Source: Bradyrhizobium murdochi
GTDB taxonomy: Bacteria > Pseudomonadota > Alphaproteobacteria > Rhizobiales > Xanthobacteraceae
Length of the DNA stretch: 64,000 nt
Direction of reading: 5' to 3'
Assembly: GCF_000472965.1 (NCBI RefSeq)
Contig: NZ_AXAU01000003.1
Span: forward strand, 124,269 to 188,268
Shown: in pieces, positions 34,473-43,137 of the stretch
Position numbering within the stretch: position 1 is the first letter of the stretch
How the letters are laid out: each line of letters starts with the position of its first letter
Position numbers and translations under genes: made by a program
The notes under the pieces: model-generated
Databases searched by the model: none
Told to the model about the DNA's origin: nothing
The model's input: the letters and a program-made list of their open reading frames with translations, nothing else

Positions 34473-34701
34473 TGCGGTGGCCCTGCGAGTGCGCCGGGCG
34501 ACTATACCCTCGGACGTGATGAGCGAATTGCCGGTCAGGCCTCATTTTTTGTGAGCTCACTCACACTTAGCCCTTACGAGCCGCGTGGAACCCGCGCACG
34601 GCTGCTTGCGGCGAACAGCCACCATGGTACGCTGTAGGTGCTGGAAAGATTGCTTGCCTCATACTGTATTTGTATTTGACAGTTGGGAGCCAATCCAAGC
34701 C

Positions 34702-36264
34702 ATGGCCCAAATTCGCGACATCAAGTCAGGCCGACCGGGTGAGCGATCACCCGAGCCAATGCCACGCCGCCTTGCGGCCATCGTGGCAGGCGACATCTCC
34801 GGTTACAGCCGTCTAATGCAGATCGACGAGGAAGGGACGCACAATCGCGTCAAGCGGATCGAGCGCGATCTCATCGAACCCAGCATCAGAGAACATCACG
34901 GCAGGCTGGTCAAAACCACGGGCGATGGCTTCATCGCCATTTTCGACAGCCCGGTCGAAGCCGTCCGATCGAGCATCGTGATCCAGCAAAATCTGGTTGG
35001 CCGCAATGCGTCACTACCCAAGCATCATTGGATCGAATATCGAATTGGCGTCAATCTTGGCGACGTGATTATCGAAACCGACGACGTCTATGGCGACGGC
35101 GTCAATATTGCCACGCGGCTTGAGGGCATAGCCCATCCCGGCGAAGTCTATATCTCCGGCGGTATTTATGAGCAGATAAAGCATAAGCTGGTTTGCGGAT
35201 ACGAGTCGCTCGGTGATCGAAAAGTCAAGAACATCACCGATCCCGTTCGGGTCTACCGCGTGCTTCCCGACCCCTCCGCCCTTAACGCATATCGGAACCG
35301 GCGCGAACGCGTCCTGATCCTCTTGCTCTGCATTGCGATGCTGACCATTGCGATCGGTAGTCTCTGGTACATGTTCGCACAGCCTCGCAAGGCGATAAAT
35401 CAGGCGTCGGCTCCCGTTTCATCTCCGGCGGAAGCGCCGAAGGCGCCTGCGCCTGTCGCGAAACAACCAGCGCCGGCGCCCCAACCTTCTCCTTCACCAA
35501 CCCAACAACAGGCGGCGCCGCTACCGCCGCCCGCGTCTCCCGCCGCACCCGAGACTCCGCCGACGTCGCAAGCCGCTGCGCCGGTTCGAGAACCCGAGAT
35601 GATTTCGCTTCGGGGTGGCAGCTTCGCCATGGGCAGCAACGAAGACGCTTCGGAAAGGCCGGTCCGTCAGGTAACGGTCAAGCCATTTGCGATGGGGAAA
35701 TTTCCCGTCACCGTGCAGGAATGGAACGCATGCGCCGCCGCAAAGGCATGCGGATTCACGGCAGCCGGAAAGGACGATGCGCCTGTTACAAACGTAAGCT
35801 GGAGCGATGCCAAGCAATATGTCGCGTGGCTCGCGGAAACCACCGGAAAACCATATCGACTGCCGAGCGAAGCCGAATGGGAATATGCGGCGCGCGGCGG
35901 CACGCAGACCCGATACTGGTGGGGCGACCAGTTTCAGCCTGGCATGGTCAATTGCAAGAACTGCAGCGACATTCCAGCGATCGACCAGCCGGTGAAGGTC
36001 GGCAGCCTCAAGCAAAATCCTTTTGGGCTGTTTGATATGGGCGGCGGCGTCGATCAATGGGTGGAAGATTGCTGGCACAAAAATTATCAGGGCGCGCCAG
36101 GAGACGGGTCAGCATGGGTCGAGAATGCCTGTTCCTCGCATGTCATCCGCTCCGGCTCCTGGAGGAAGGACTCAGACTATGCCCGCGTATCAAACCGCGG
36201 CAGCTATGACACCAACGTGCGATATCCCACCCACGGGTTCCGCATCGCGCTATCTCCCAAGTAG
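34702..36264 (+). CDS. Class III nucleotide cyclase fused to a periplasmic FGE/SUMF1-type domain
   Basis: This 520-residue protein is built from three parts. Residues 20-190 form a class III adenylate/guanylate cyclase domain with metal-binding aspartates D31 (AGDISGYSR) and D75 (TTGDGFIAIF), and GVNLGDVIIETDDVYGDGVNIATRL. One membrane span follows (about 204-225), then a Pro/Ala linker (about 235-300). Residues 310-518 form a formylglycine-generating-enzyme (SUMF1-like) domain with GGSFAMGSNEDASERPVR, YRLPSEAEWEYAARGG and SHVIRSGSW. The cyclase would be cytoplasmic and the FGE-like domain periplasmic. The catalytic Cys pair of true FGEs is not obvious, so it may bind a ligand and act as a sensor. 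Confidence 0.85.
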   Translation: MAQIRDIKSGRPGERSPEPMPRRLAAIVAGDISGYSRLMQIDEEGTHNRVKRIERDLIEPSIREHHGRLVKTTGDGFIAIFDSPVEAVRSSIVIQQNLVGRNASLPKHHWIEYRIGVNLGDVIIETDDVYGDGVNIATRLEGIAHPGEVYISGGIYEQIKHKLVCGYESLGDRKVKNITDPVRVYRVLPDPSALNAYRNRRERVLILLLCIAMLTIAIGSLWYMFAQPRKAINQASAPVSSPAEAPKAPAPVAKQPAPAPQPSPSPTQQQAAPLPPPASPAAPETPPTSQAAAPVREPEMISLRGGSFAMGSNEDASERPVRQVTVKPFAMGKFPVTVQEWNACAAAKACGFTAAGKDDAPVTNVSWSDAKQYVAWLAETTGKPYRLPSEAEWEYAARGGTQTRYWWGDQFQPGMVNCKNCSDIPAIDQPVKVGSLKQNPFGLFDMGGGVDQWVEDCWHKNYQGAPGDGSAWVENACSSHVIRSGSWRKDSDYARVSNRGSYDTNVRYPTHGFRIALSPK

Positions 36265-36280
36265 TCTTAAGAGGGCGGTC

Positions 36281-36706
36281 ATGAAGTTCACGCAGTGGAT
36301 CGCTCTCTCAGCAGCGCTCACCTGCCTGCCGTTCGCCGCGTATGCTCAAGGGAAGCCCTCACACAAGGATGCCCTTCTCTATTTCGTGTGGCCGCAGAAC
36401 GGCGCCGTCATCAAGGGCGCATTTTGGTGCCGCTTTGGTCTGCGCAACATGGGCGTAACCCACGCGGGCGACAACTACCCAAACAGCGGCCACCATCACC
36501 TTCTGATCAATGTGAACGAGCCGCTCAATCCCAATGAAGAGATTCCGCAGGACAAATCGCACCTTCATTTTGGCGCGGGCCAGACCGAAGCCCGGATCGA
36601 GCTTCCGCCCGGCAAGCACACGCTTCAGCTCGTGCTGGGCGACGCCGGCCACTATCCGCACAATCCTCCCGTAGTCTCCAAGAAAATTACCATCACGGTC
36701 AAATAG
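36281..36706 (+). CDS. DUF4399 exported protein
   Basis: The product has 141 residues: a signal peptide (MKFTQWIALSAALTCLPFAAYAQ), then a DUF4399 domain with GAVIKGAFWCRFGLRNMGV, NSGHHHLLINVNEPL, HFGAGQTEARIELPPGKHTLQLVLGDAGHYPH. The histidine-rich HHHL segment could bind metal. Function is unknown. ATG 36281 has GAGGGCGG just upstream, 16 bases after the cyclase stop, so it may be co-transcribed with the cyclase/FGE gene. Confidence 0.85.
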   Translation: MKFTQWIALSAALTCLPFAAYAQGKPSHKDALLYFVWPQNGAVIKGAFWCRFGLRNMGVTHAGDNYPNSGHHHLLINVNEPLNPNEEIPQDKSHLHFGAGQTEARIELPPGKHTLQLVLGDAGHYPHNPPVVSKKITITVK

Positions 36707-36711
36707 AGCGG

Positions 36712-36801
36712 AGTTTCGCGAACGCCTACAACACCGATGAGCCGCAACTGAAAATGCGCAATTTTCTCGCCGCGCAGGCGGAACGCAATGCGCGCGCCTG
36801 A
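36712..36801 (+). pseudogene. Short C-terminal gene remnant
   Basis: A frame from 36712 to a TGA at 36799-36801 encodes FANAYNTDEPQLKMRNFL and AAQAERNARA, a plausible C-terminal helix of a lost enzyme, perhaps a crotonase-type protein. No start and no domain remain. The remaining ~220 bases before the selenium-binding protein gene hold only its leader. Identity is a guess. Confidence 0.25.
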
Positions 36802-37020
36802 TATGCCCGTGACGTCGCCCGTTCGGGACGGCGGCGGGCACGGTCACCGGATCGGTAGCACCATCGTTATTTTCGCCTGACGCATTGCGGTGTATGGTCG
36901 ATGGCGCAAACCCCGGCCGGCGGCACTCGCGAGAGGAACTCAACGCGCCGGGTGATGTCTTGCTGCTGCATGCCGCTGAGCCGTGTCGCTGTACATCGAG
37001 GCAAACAGGGAGGCAGTACG

Positions 37021-38421
37021 ATGAACATTCGGCCCGACCCCACGTTTCACGCTTCGCCAAAGCTTGCCATGGAAGCTCCGCCAGAGAGCTTCGCCTACAC
37101 CGTGCTGCTCAGTCCGGACGCTTCAAAACCGGATGCGCTGGCGGTGATCGACGTCAATCCGAATTCCCAAACCTACAGTCAGATCGTTCACACGGTGACG
37201 ATGCCGAACAAGGGCGACGAGTTTCACCATTTCGGCTGGAACGCCTGCTCGTCGGCGCTGTCGCCGCTCACCGGACACGCCTTCCTCGAGCGCCGCTATC
37301 TCATCATCCCGGGCATGCGGTCATCCCGCATCTACATCGTCGATACCAAGCCCGATCCCACCAAAGCGGCGATACACAAGATCATCGAGCCGGAGGAAAT
37401 CTTCAGGAAGACCGGATACTCGCGGCCCCACACCGTTCATTGCGGACCGGAAGGCATTTACGTCTCTACGCTCGGCGGCAGCGGCAAGGACGGCACTGAC
37501 GGACCGCCCGGCGTCTTCATCATGGATTGCGAGACGTTCGAGGTGCTCGGACGGTGGGAGCTCGATCGCGGTCCACAACAACTGCATTATGACTTCTGGT
37601 GGAACCTGCCGCGCGACTACATGGTGACCAGCGAGTGGGCACTGCCGCCGCAGTTCGAGAATGGGATCGTGCCGGAAGATCTGCTTTCCAACAAATACGG
37701 CCATCGGATCCACTTCTGGGATCTGCGCGCCCGGCGCAATGTCCAGACCATCGATCTCGGCGCCAACCATCAGATGGCGCTGGAGGTACGTCCCGCGCAT
37801 GATCCGGTGCGCGAATACGGCTTCCTCGGTGTCGTGGTCGATACCACCAACCTCGAAGGCTCGATCTGGACCTGGTGGCGCGAGGGCGGCAAGTTTCACA
37901 TCGAGAAGACCGCGACGATCCCGCCCGAACCTGCGGCAAAGGAGCAACTGCCGCCGCTGCTGCAGGGCTTTGGCGCCGTGCCGCCGCTGGTCTCGGACAT
38001 TGACCTGTCGATGGACGATAAATTCCTCTACGTCGCCTGCTGGGGCACCGGCGAGATGCGTCAATACAACGTCAACGAGCCGCGAAGGCCGAAGCTTGCC
38101 GGCTCGGTCCGCATCGGCGGCATCGCGCGCCGCACGCCGCACCCGAACGGCAAGGCGTTTGCAGGCGGCCCGCAGATGGTCGAGATCAGCCGCGATGGCA
38201 AGCGGGTGTACTGGACCAACTCGCTCTACTCGACGTGGGACGATCAGTTCTATCCCGAGGGTGTCCCGGGCGCCATGGTGATGGCCAATACGAAGCCGGA
38301 CGGCGGCCTCGAGCTGGCAAGAGACTACTGGGTCAATTTCCCCGACGGCTACCGCGCGCACCAGATCCGGCTCGACGGCGGCGACTGTTCGACGGATTCG
38401 TTCTGCTATCCGTCGGCTTGA
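37021..38421 (+). CDS. mtoX: Methanethiol oxidase / selenium-binding protein (SBP56 family)
   Basis: The 466-residue beta-propeller protein has the family signatures LTGHAFLERRYLIIPGMRSSRIYI, GKDGTDGPPGVFIMD, HYDFWWNLPRDYMVTSEW, LLSNKYGHRIHFWDL and GWNACSSA (Cys region). MtoX oxidises methanethiol to formaldehyde, hydrogen sulfide and hydrogen peroxide using copper. GGGAGG precedes ATG 37021. The protein has no obvious signal peptide after this start. It sits in the same window as sulfide- and sulfur-oxidising genes (28.6-32.2 kb), which could consume its H2S. Confidence 0.85.
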   Translation: MNIRPDPTFHASPKLAMEAPPESFAYTVLLSPDASKPDALAVIDVNPNSQTYSQIVHTVTMPNKGDEFHHFGWNACSSALSPLTGHAFLERRYLIIPGMRSSRIYIVDTKPDPTKAAIHKIIEPEEIFRKTGYSRPHTVHCGPEGIYVSTLGGSGKDGTDGPPGVFIMDCETFEVLGRWELDRGPQQLHYDFWWNLPRDYMVTSEWALPPQFENGIVPEDLLSNKYGHRIHFWDLRARRNVQTIDLGANHQMALEVRPAHDPVREYGFLGVVVDTTNLEGSIWTWWREGGKFHIEKTATIPPEPAAKEQLPPLLQGFGAVPPLVSDIDLSMDDKFLYVACWGTGEMRQYNVNEPRRPKLAGSVRIGGIARRTPHPNGKAFAGGPQMVEISRDGKRVYWTNSLYSTWDDQFYPEGVPGAMVMANTKPDGGLELARDYWVNFPDGYRAHQIRLDGGDCSTDSFCYPSA

Positions 38422-38424
38422 AAT

Positions 38425-39090
38425 TTGAGCGGAGCCGACTGGACACCGGCCTGGCTCTGGCTGGCTGTCATCGCGAGCGGCCTTTACCACGGCGTCAACC
38501 CGGGCATGGGCTGGCCGCTTGCCGTTTCAGTTGGACTGATGGAGCGGAGCCCGCGTGCGCTGGTGGCCGCGCTTGGGCCGCTCACGGCCGGCCATCTTCT
38601 CGCGATGCTGCTCGTCCTCCTTCCTTTCGCGCTGCTCGTTGCCATCGTCGAGTGGCAGCGCACCATCCAGATCGGGGCCAGCGTCCTCGTTATCGCCTTT
38701 GGCCTGTTCCGGTTGGCCAACCGCCGCCATCCGAGAGTTTTAGCGCGGATATCACCGGCGCAACTGGGGTTATGGTCGTTTGCCGTGGCGCTGGCGCATG
38801 GCGCCGCGCTGATGCTGGTGCCGATCTATCTCGGGCTCTGCCGGCAAGCCGAGCTCGACGGCGGCCACGCGGCCGCCGGCACTCTCATCAATGCCAATCT
38901 CGGAATGGCCGTGCTGGTTGCCACGATCCACGCCATCGCGATGGTCGCCGCTGGTGGAGCTTGCGCGTGGCTCGCCTACCGCTATCTCGGCCTCCAGTTC
39001 ATATCGCAGAGCTGGTTCAACCTGGATACGACCTGGGCCTTCAGCCTCATTCTGGTGGGCGCGATCGCGCTGGTGCTGAACCTGAGCTGA
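38425..39090 (+). CDS. Polytopic membrane protein of unknown function
   Basis: The product has 221 residues with about six predicted spans (for example LTAGHLLAMLLVLLPFALLV, IGASVLVIAFGLF, AALMLVPIYLGL). It starts at a TTG 3 bases after the mtoX stop, so it is translationally linked to methanethiol oxidase. The N-terminal YHGVNPGMGWPLAVSVGL suggests a metal or small-molecule transport protein of the HoxN/UreH-like permease type, but it is not recognised with certainty. It may export an MtoX product or deliver copper. Confidence 0.75.
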   Translation: MSGADWTPAWLWLAVIASGLYHGVNPGMGWPLAVSVGLMERSPRALVAALGPLTAGHLLAMLLVLLPFALLVAIVEWQRTIQIGASVLVIAFGLFRLANRRHPRVLARISPAQLGLWSFAVALAHGAALMLVPIYLGLCRQAELDGGHAAAGTLINANLGMAVLVATIHAIAMVAAGGACAWLAYRYLGLQFISQSWFNLDTTWAFSLILVGAIALVLNLS

Positions 39091-39103
39091 CGCGAGCTAC
39101 GCC

Positions 39104-39559
39104 TTAACGCAGCTTGTCGAGCAGCGCGATCAGCGTCTCGCGCTCTTTTGCGTCGAGCGGCGCCAGCGTCTCGCGGCTGATCGCCAGCGCATTCGGCGCG
39201 GCCTTCTCGGCCAGTTGCTGGCCGGCGCGCGTCAGACTCACGAGCAGGCGGCGGCCGTCCTCGGGATCCGGGCTGGTCTCGGTCAGGCCGCGCGCGGTGA
39301 GACGGTCGATCACGCCCTTGATGGTGGCGACATCCATCGCCGTCAGCCGCCCGAGCAGATTCTGCGAGCACGGTCCGGTCTCGGCCAGCTTGGCGAGCGC
39401 CGCCCATTGTGTCGGCGTCAGGTTGATGCCGATCTCGCGGGCGAAGATGGTGGCATGGCGCTGCCAGACCTGACGCAGGATGAAGCCGATCTGTTCGTCG
39501 AGAATGTAGGACGGACGCGCCGGCTTGACGCTCCGTTTCGGCGAAACACTCCTTCCCAT
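39104..39559 (-). CDS. MarR-family regulator, probable NicR-like repressor of the nicotinate regulon
   Basis: The 151-residue winged-helix protein carries NLTPTQWAALAKLAETGPCSQNLLGRLTAMDVATIKGVIDRLTARGL, with the wing ETSPDPEDGRRLLVSLTRAG. MarR-type NicR (Pseudomonas) and BpsR (Bordetella) repress nicotinate genes and are released by 6-hydroxynicotinate. This gene is the last of an apparent operon whose first gene is the 6-hydroxynicotinate reductase, 28 bases after the livF-like gene, so it is well placed to regulate the cluster. Whether it binds the palindromes at 33.2 and 47.4 kb is inference. ATG 39559 chosen at MGRSVSPKRS; GGGGAA lies upstream. Confidence 0.83.
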   Translation of the reverse strand: MGRSVSPKRSVKPARPSYILDEQIGFILRQVWQRHATIFAREIGINLTPTQWAALAKLAETGPCSQNLLGRLTAMDVATIKGVIDRLTARGLTETSPDPEDGRRLLVSLTRAGQQLAEKAAPNALAISRETLAPLDAKERETLIALLDKLR

Positions 39560-39587
39560 CTGCGTTCCCCGCCCTTCCCTTCGCCGA

Positions 39588-40292
39588 TCACAGCGACAGA
39601 TGCGCGTCCCGGATATCCGGCCGCGCGTCGAGTTCGGCCATCGTGCCGCCGAAGCAAATCTTGCCACGCTCGATGATGTAGGCGCGGTCCGAAATCAGCC
39701 GCGCGAAATGCAGGTTCTGCTCCGAGACCACGATGCTGACGCCTTCCTTCTTCATCGCCAGGATGGCATCGACCATCTGTTCGACGATTTTTGGCGACAG
39801 CCCTTCCGAGGGTTCGTCGAGCAGAACGAGCGACGGATTTCCCATCAGGGTTCGCGCGATCGTCAGCATCTGCTGCTCGCCGCCGCTCATCCGTCCGCCG
39901 GGACGGTTGCGCATCTCGCCGAGATTGGGAAACAGCGTGAACAGCTTTTCGCGCGTCCAGTGCGGCGCGTTCGGTCGTTTTGGCTGGCGGCCGACCTCGA
40001 GATTTTCCTCAACCGTCAGATCGGTGAAGATGCGCCGCTCTTCCGGCACATAGCCGAGTCCGCCGCGCACGATCGCATGCGTCGGCTCGCGGGAGACATC
40101 CTTGCCCTCGAAGACGATCCGCCCCGAACGGCTCTCGACCAGGCCGACGATGGAGCGGAAGGTAGTCGACTTGCCGGCGCCATTGCGGCCGAGCAGAGCC
40201 ACCACTTCGCCTTCGCCGACTTCCAGCGCGATATCGAACAGGATATGCGCCGGGCCGTAGAAGCTGTTGAGATCGGCGACTTGCAGCTTCAT
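39588..40292 (-). CDS. ABC transporter ATP-binding protein, LivF type
   Basis: The product has 234 residues with Walker A GRNGAGKST, a GRMSGGEQQMLTIARTL signature, Walker B LVLLDEPSEGLSPK and an H-loop replaced by VSEQ (normal in LivF). It overlaps the LivG-like gene by 4 bases and lies upstream of the MarR gene. With LivG, the LivHM fusion and the binding protein it forms a Liv-type importer, here probably for nicotinate, 6-hydroxynicotinate or a related acid rather than a branched-chain amino acid. Confidence 0.9.
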   Translation of the reverse strand: MKLQVADLNSFYGPAHILFDIALEVGEGEVVALLGRNGAGKSTTFRSIVGLVESRSGRIVFEGKDVSREPTHAIVRGGLGYVPEERRIFTDLTVEENLEVGRQPKRPNAPHWTREKLFTLFPNLGEMRNRPGGRMSGGEQQMLTIARTLMGNPSLVLLDEPSEGLSPKIVEQMVDAILAMKKEGVSIVVSEQNLHFARLISDRAYIIERGKICFGGTMAELDARPDIRDAHLSL

Positions 40293-41080
40293 GCGCCGGC
40301 TCCCTCGCGATGACGCGCATCGTAGACCAGTCCTTCGCCGAGATAGATCGCGCGCACCTGCGGATTGCCACGGACTTCCTCGGGCGAGCCTTCGGCGATC
40401 AGGCTGCCGCGATTCAAGACGAGGATGCGGTCGGCATGCTCGAACACCACATCCATGTCGTGCTCGGTGAAGAGCACGCCGATTGCCTGTTCGCGGGCGA
40501 TGCTTGCGGTCAGCCGCATCAGGTCGATCCGCTCGCGCGGCGCCATGCCTGCGGTGGGCTCATCCATCAGCAGCAGCCTGGGCTGGTTGGCGAGCGCGAT
40601 CGCAAGCTCCAGTCGCTTGAGGTCGCCATAGGCAAGCTCACCGCACGGACGCTCGGCATAGGCGCCCATGCCGACGAGGTCGAGCAGCCGGCCCGCCTCG
40701 TCGCGGGCATAAGCCGCGGTCGACCCCCAGAGGTTGAACAATTGCCTGCCATACGACACCAGTGCGACCTGCACGTTCTCGCGCACGGTCATGGTCGGAA
40801 ATGTCGCCGTGATCTGGAACGTGCGCCCGACGCCGAGCCGCCAGATCGCGCGCGGCTTTCGGCCGACCGTATCCTCGCCGAGCAGATGGATCCGTCCGCT
40901 GTCCGGCATGTTCTGGCCGTTGAGCATGTCGAAGCAGGTGCTTTTTCCCGCACCGTTGGGTCCGATCAACGCGAGAATTTCGCCCGCACGCAGCTCGAAC
41001 GATACGCTGCGCACCGCGTGCACGCCGCCATAGGATTTGCTTAAGGCCTCAACCGACAGCAATGTAGGGACCATACTCAC
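40289..41080 (-). CDS. ABC transporter ATP-binding protein, LivG type
   Basis: The product has 263 residues with Walker A GPNGAGKST, signature region LAYGDLKRLELAIAL, Walker B LLLMDEPTAGM and LFTEHDMDVVFEHADRILVLNRG. The LivG-type insertion (GLVGRTFQ-like GVGRTFQITATFPTMTVRENV) is present. The GTG at 41080 overlaps the permease stop in GTGA and has GAGG upstream; an ATG at 41074 is the alternative. Translationally coupled to the permease and LivF genes. Confidence 0.9.
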   Translation of the reverse strand: MSMVPTLLSVEALSKSYGGVHAVRSVSFELRAGEILALIGPNGAGKSTCFDMLNGQNMPDSGRIHLLGEDTVGRKPRAIWRLGVGRTFQITATFPTMTVRENVQVALVSYGRQLFNLWGSTAAYARDEAGRLLDLVGMGAYAERPCGELAYGDLKRLELAIALANQPRLLLMDEPTAGMAPRERIDLMRLTASIAREQAIGVLFTEHDMDVVFEHADRILVLNRGSLIAEGSPEEVRGNPQVRAIYLGEGLVYDARHREGAGA

Positions 41081-42966
41081 TCGGCGGCCTCGATCCGGGA
41101 GGTGACCAGCGCAGATTTTTTGGCTTCGGCGGAGCGCCGGCGGTTCCGGATCGTCTCCAGCGTCCCGACGATCCCCTTGGGGAACGCCACCACCATCAGC
41201 ACAATGAAGCCGCCCAGCACCAGTTTTGAGAGGTCGGTCTGACTGACCAACCAGATATTGGCTGCCTTAAAGACGATAGCCCCGATCACCGCGCCGGAAA
41301 CCGTCTCGACGCCGCCAAGCAGCACCATGACCAGCGCATCCACAGAGAGCGAGATGCCGACGCTGTCCGGGAACACGCTTCCCTTCAGATAGGCGAACAA
41401 CGCGCCGCCGATGCCCGCCACCGTTCCTGATATGACGAAAGCCGTCCACTGCACGCGCTTGCCATTGATGCCGATCGCCTCGCTACGCAGCGGCGAGTCC
41501 CGCGTTGCGCGCAGCGCAAAACCGAACGGCGAGAACACCATCACCCGGAGCACAGTGACCACGAGCGCCGTGATGCCGAGCGACAACCAATAGAAATTAG
41601 CCGGGCTCGCCGCCCACCTCTCCGGCCACACGCCCAAAATGCCGTTGTCGCCGCCGGTCACCTCGACCCACTGGAACGCGATCGACCAGACGATCTGCGC
41701 AAAGGCCAGTGTCAGCATCGCGAAATAGACGCCGGAGAGTTGCACGGCGAAGAAGCCGAATACCGCGGCACCCAGCAGCCCCAGCACCGGGCCAAGCAGC
41801 AACGAAGCGATCATCGGCAACCCCGCCGCCTTGGCGAGGAATGCAACGCCATAAGCGCCAAGCCCGAAATAGGCGGCATGGCCGAACGAGGCGAGCCCGC
41901 CGACCGACATCAGGAAATGCAGGCTGGCGGCAAAGATGACAAAGATCGCGATTTCCGATCCGACGGTGAGCGCGTAGTTGCCGGCAAACAACGGCATCAT
42001 GGCCGCAAGGACCAGCGCGCCCAGTGACATCAACCGTTCACCCGAGGTGAGCGGCCGCCACGGCGTGACGGTCAGGCCCGGCGTGCGGCGTGCGGCAGCT
42101 TCCGGCTTGCCGAACAGACCCCATGGGCGCACGATCAGCACCACTGCCATCACCAGAAACACCAGGATGATGGATATCTTCGGGAAGATGAGAATACCGA
42201 AGGCGTTGAGTTCGGACACCAGCACGGCCGCCACAAAAGCACCGATGATGCTGCCGAGCCCGCCGATCACCACGACCACGAACACTTCGACGATGATGCG
42301 CAGATCAAGCGCGTGATGTACCGCATCGCGCGGGATCTGCAGCGCGCCGCCGAGCGCGGCCAAAAAGACGCCGAGCGCGAACACGCTGGTGAACAGCCAT
42401 TTCTGATTGACGCCCAGCGCCGCCACCATGTCGCGGTCCTGCGTCGCCGCGCGCACCAAGACGCCCCAGCGCGTGCGCTGGAATAACAGCCAGAGAATGC
42501 CGAGCACGATCGGGCTGAGCGCGATCAGGAACAGGTCGTAGCTCGGAATGTTCTGGCCGAAAAAATCCACCGCGCCCTTGAAGCCGGGTGCGCGACGGCC
42601 GAGCAGATCGTCCGGGCCCCAGATCATCACGACGATGTCCTGAACCATCAAGGTGAGGCCGAATGTCGCCAGCAACTGGAATAGCTCCGGCGCATGATAG
42701 ATCCGCCGCAGCAGCACCATCTCGACCAGCACGCCGATGATGGCAACGATCAGCGCTGCAACGACGATGCCGCCCCAGAAGCCGAGCGCGCCGGAGAACC
42801 GCTCGGTCAGCGTGAACGCGACATAGGCGCCGAGCATATAGAACGCGCCATGGGCAAAGTTCACGATCCGCGTCACGCCGAAGATGATGGACAGCCCCGA
42901 TGCGACCAGAAACAGCGACGCCGCGCTGGCGAGACCGGTCAGGAACTGAACGAAGTAGAAGGCCAT
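41077..42966 (-). CDS. Fused LivH-LivM-type ABC permease
   Basis: This 629-residue protein combines two permeases. Residues 1-290 are LivH-like (GLSIIFGVTRIVNFAHGAFYMLGAY, then LGVNQKWLFTSVFALGVFLAALGGAL). Residues about 320-610 are LivM-like (FLMSVGGLASFGHAAYFGLGAYG, FALRATRDSPLRSEAIGIN, KGSVFPDSVGISLS). Liv systems usually have two separate permease genes; here they are one chain joined by a Pro/Arg linker near residue 300. ATG 42966 is preferred over a TTG at 42987. The type A repeat at 43001-43122 separates it from the binding-protein gene. Confidence 0.9.
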   Translation of the reverse strand: MAFYFVQFLTGLASAASLFLVASGLSIIFGVTRIVNFAHGAFYMLGAYVAFTLTERFSGALGFWGGIVVAALIVAIIGVLVEMVLLRRIYHAPELFQLLATFGLTLMVQDIVVMIWGPDDLLGRRAPGFKGAVDFFGQNIPSYDLFLIALSPIVLGILWLLFQRTRWGVLVRAATQDRDMVAALGVNQKWLFTSVFALGVFLAALGGALQIPRDAVHHALDLRIIVEVFVVVVIGGLGSIIGAFVAAVLVSELNAFGILIFPKISIILVFLVMAVVLIVRPWGLFGKPEAAARRTPGLTVTPWRPLTSGERLMSLGALVLAAMMPLFAGNYALTVGSEIAIFVIFAASLHFLMSVGGLASFGHAAYFGLGAYGVAFLAKAAGLPMIASLLLGPVLGLLGAAVFGFFAVQLSGVYFAMLTLAFAQIVWSIAFQWVEVTGGDNGILGVWPERWAASPANFYWLSLGITALVVTVLRVMVFSPFGFALRATRDSPLRSEAIGINGKRVQWTAFVISGTVAGIGGALFAYLKGSVFPDSVGISLSVDALVMVLLGGVETVSGAVIGAIVFKAANIWLVSQTDLSKLVLGGFIVLMVVAFPKGIVGTLETIRNRRRSAEAKKSALVTSRIEAAE

Positions 42967-43000
42967 TGGCGGTCCGGGTTGGGGCAATCGTCAGAGCGGG

Positions 43001-43122
43001 CCTTCATCCTTCGAGACGGCGCTTCGCGCCTCCTCAGGATGAGGTCATAGATCGAGAGGTCCTCTTAGACCCTCATGGTGAGGAGCGCGGCATCGCCGCG
43101 CGTCTCGAACCATGAAGGCCCC
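43001..43122. repeat. Dispersed palindromic intergenic repeat, type A (copy 3 of 3), inside the transporter operon
   Basis: The two halves CCTTCATCCTTCGAGACGGC...CTCAGGATGAGG and CCCTCATGGTGAGGAGCGCG...CGTCTCGAACCATGAAGG are each hairpins. It sits between the binding-protein and permease genes of one operon. Such hairpins can protect the upstream mRNA and raise binding-protein levels relative to the permease; this is inference. Confidence 0.85.
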
Positions 43123-43137
43123 GACCTCAGCCAAAGC

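Noticed and set aside
34547..34558. Palindrome GTGAGCTCAC before the cyclase gene
   Set aside because: A single short palindrome with no second copy or link to a regulator; chance occurrence is likely.
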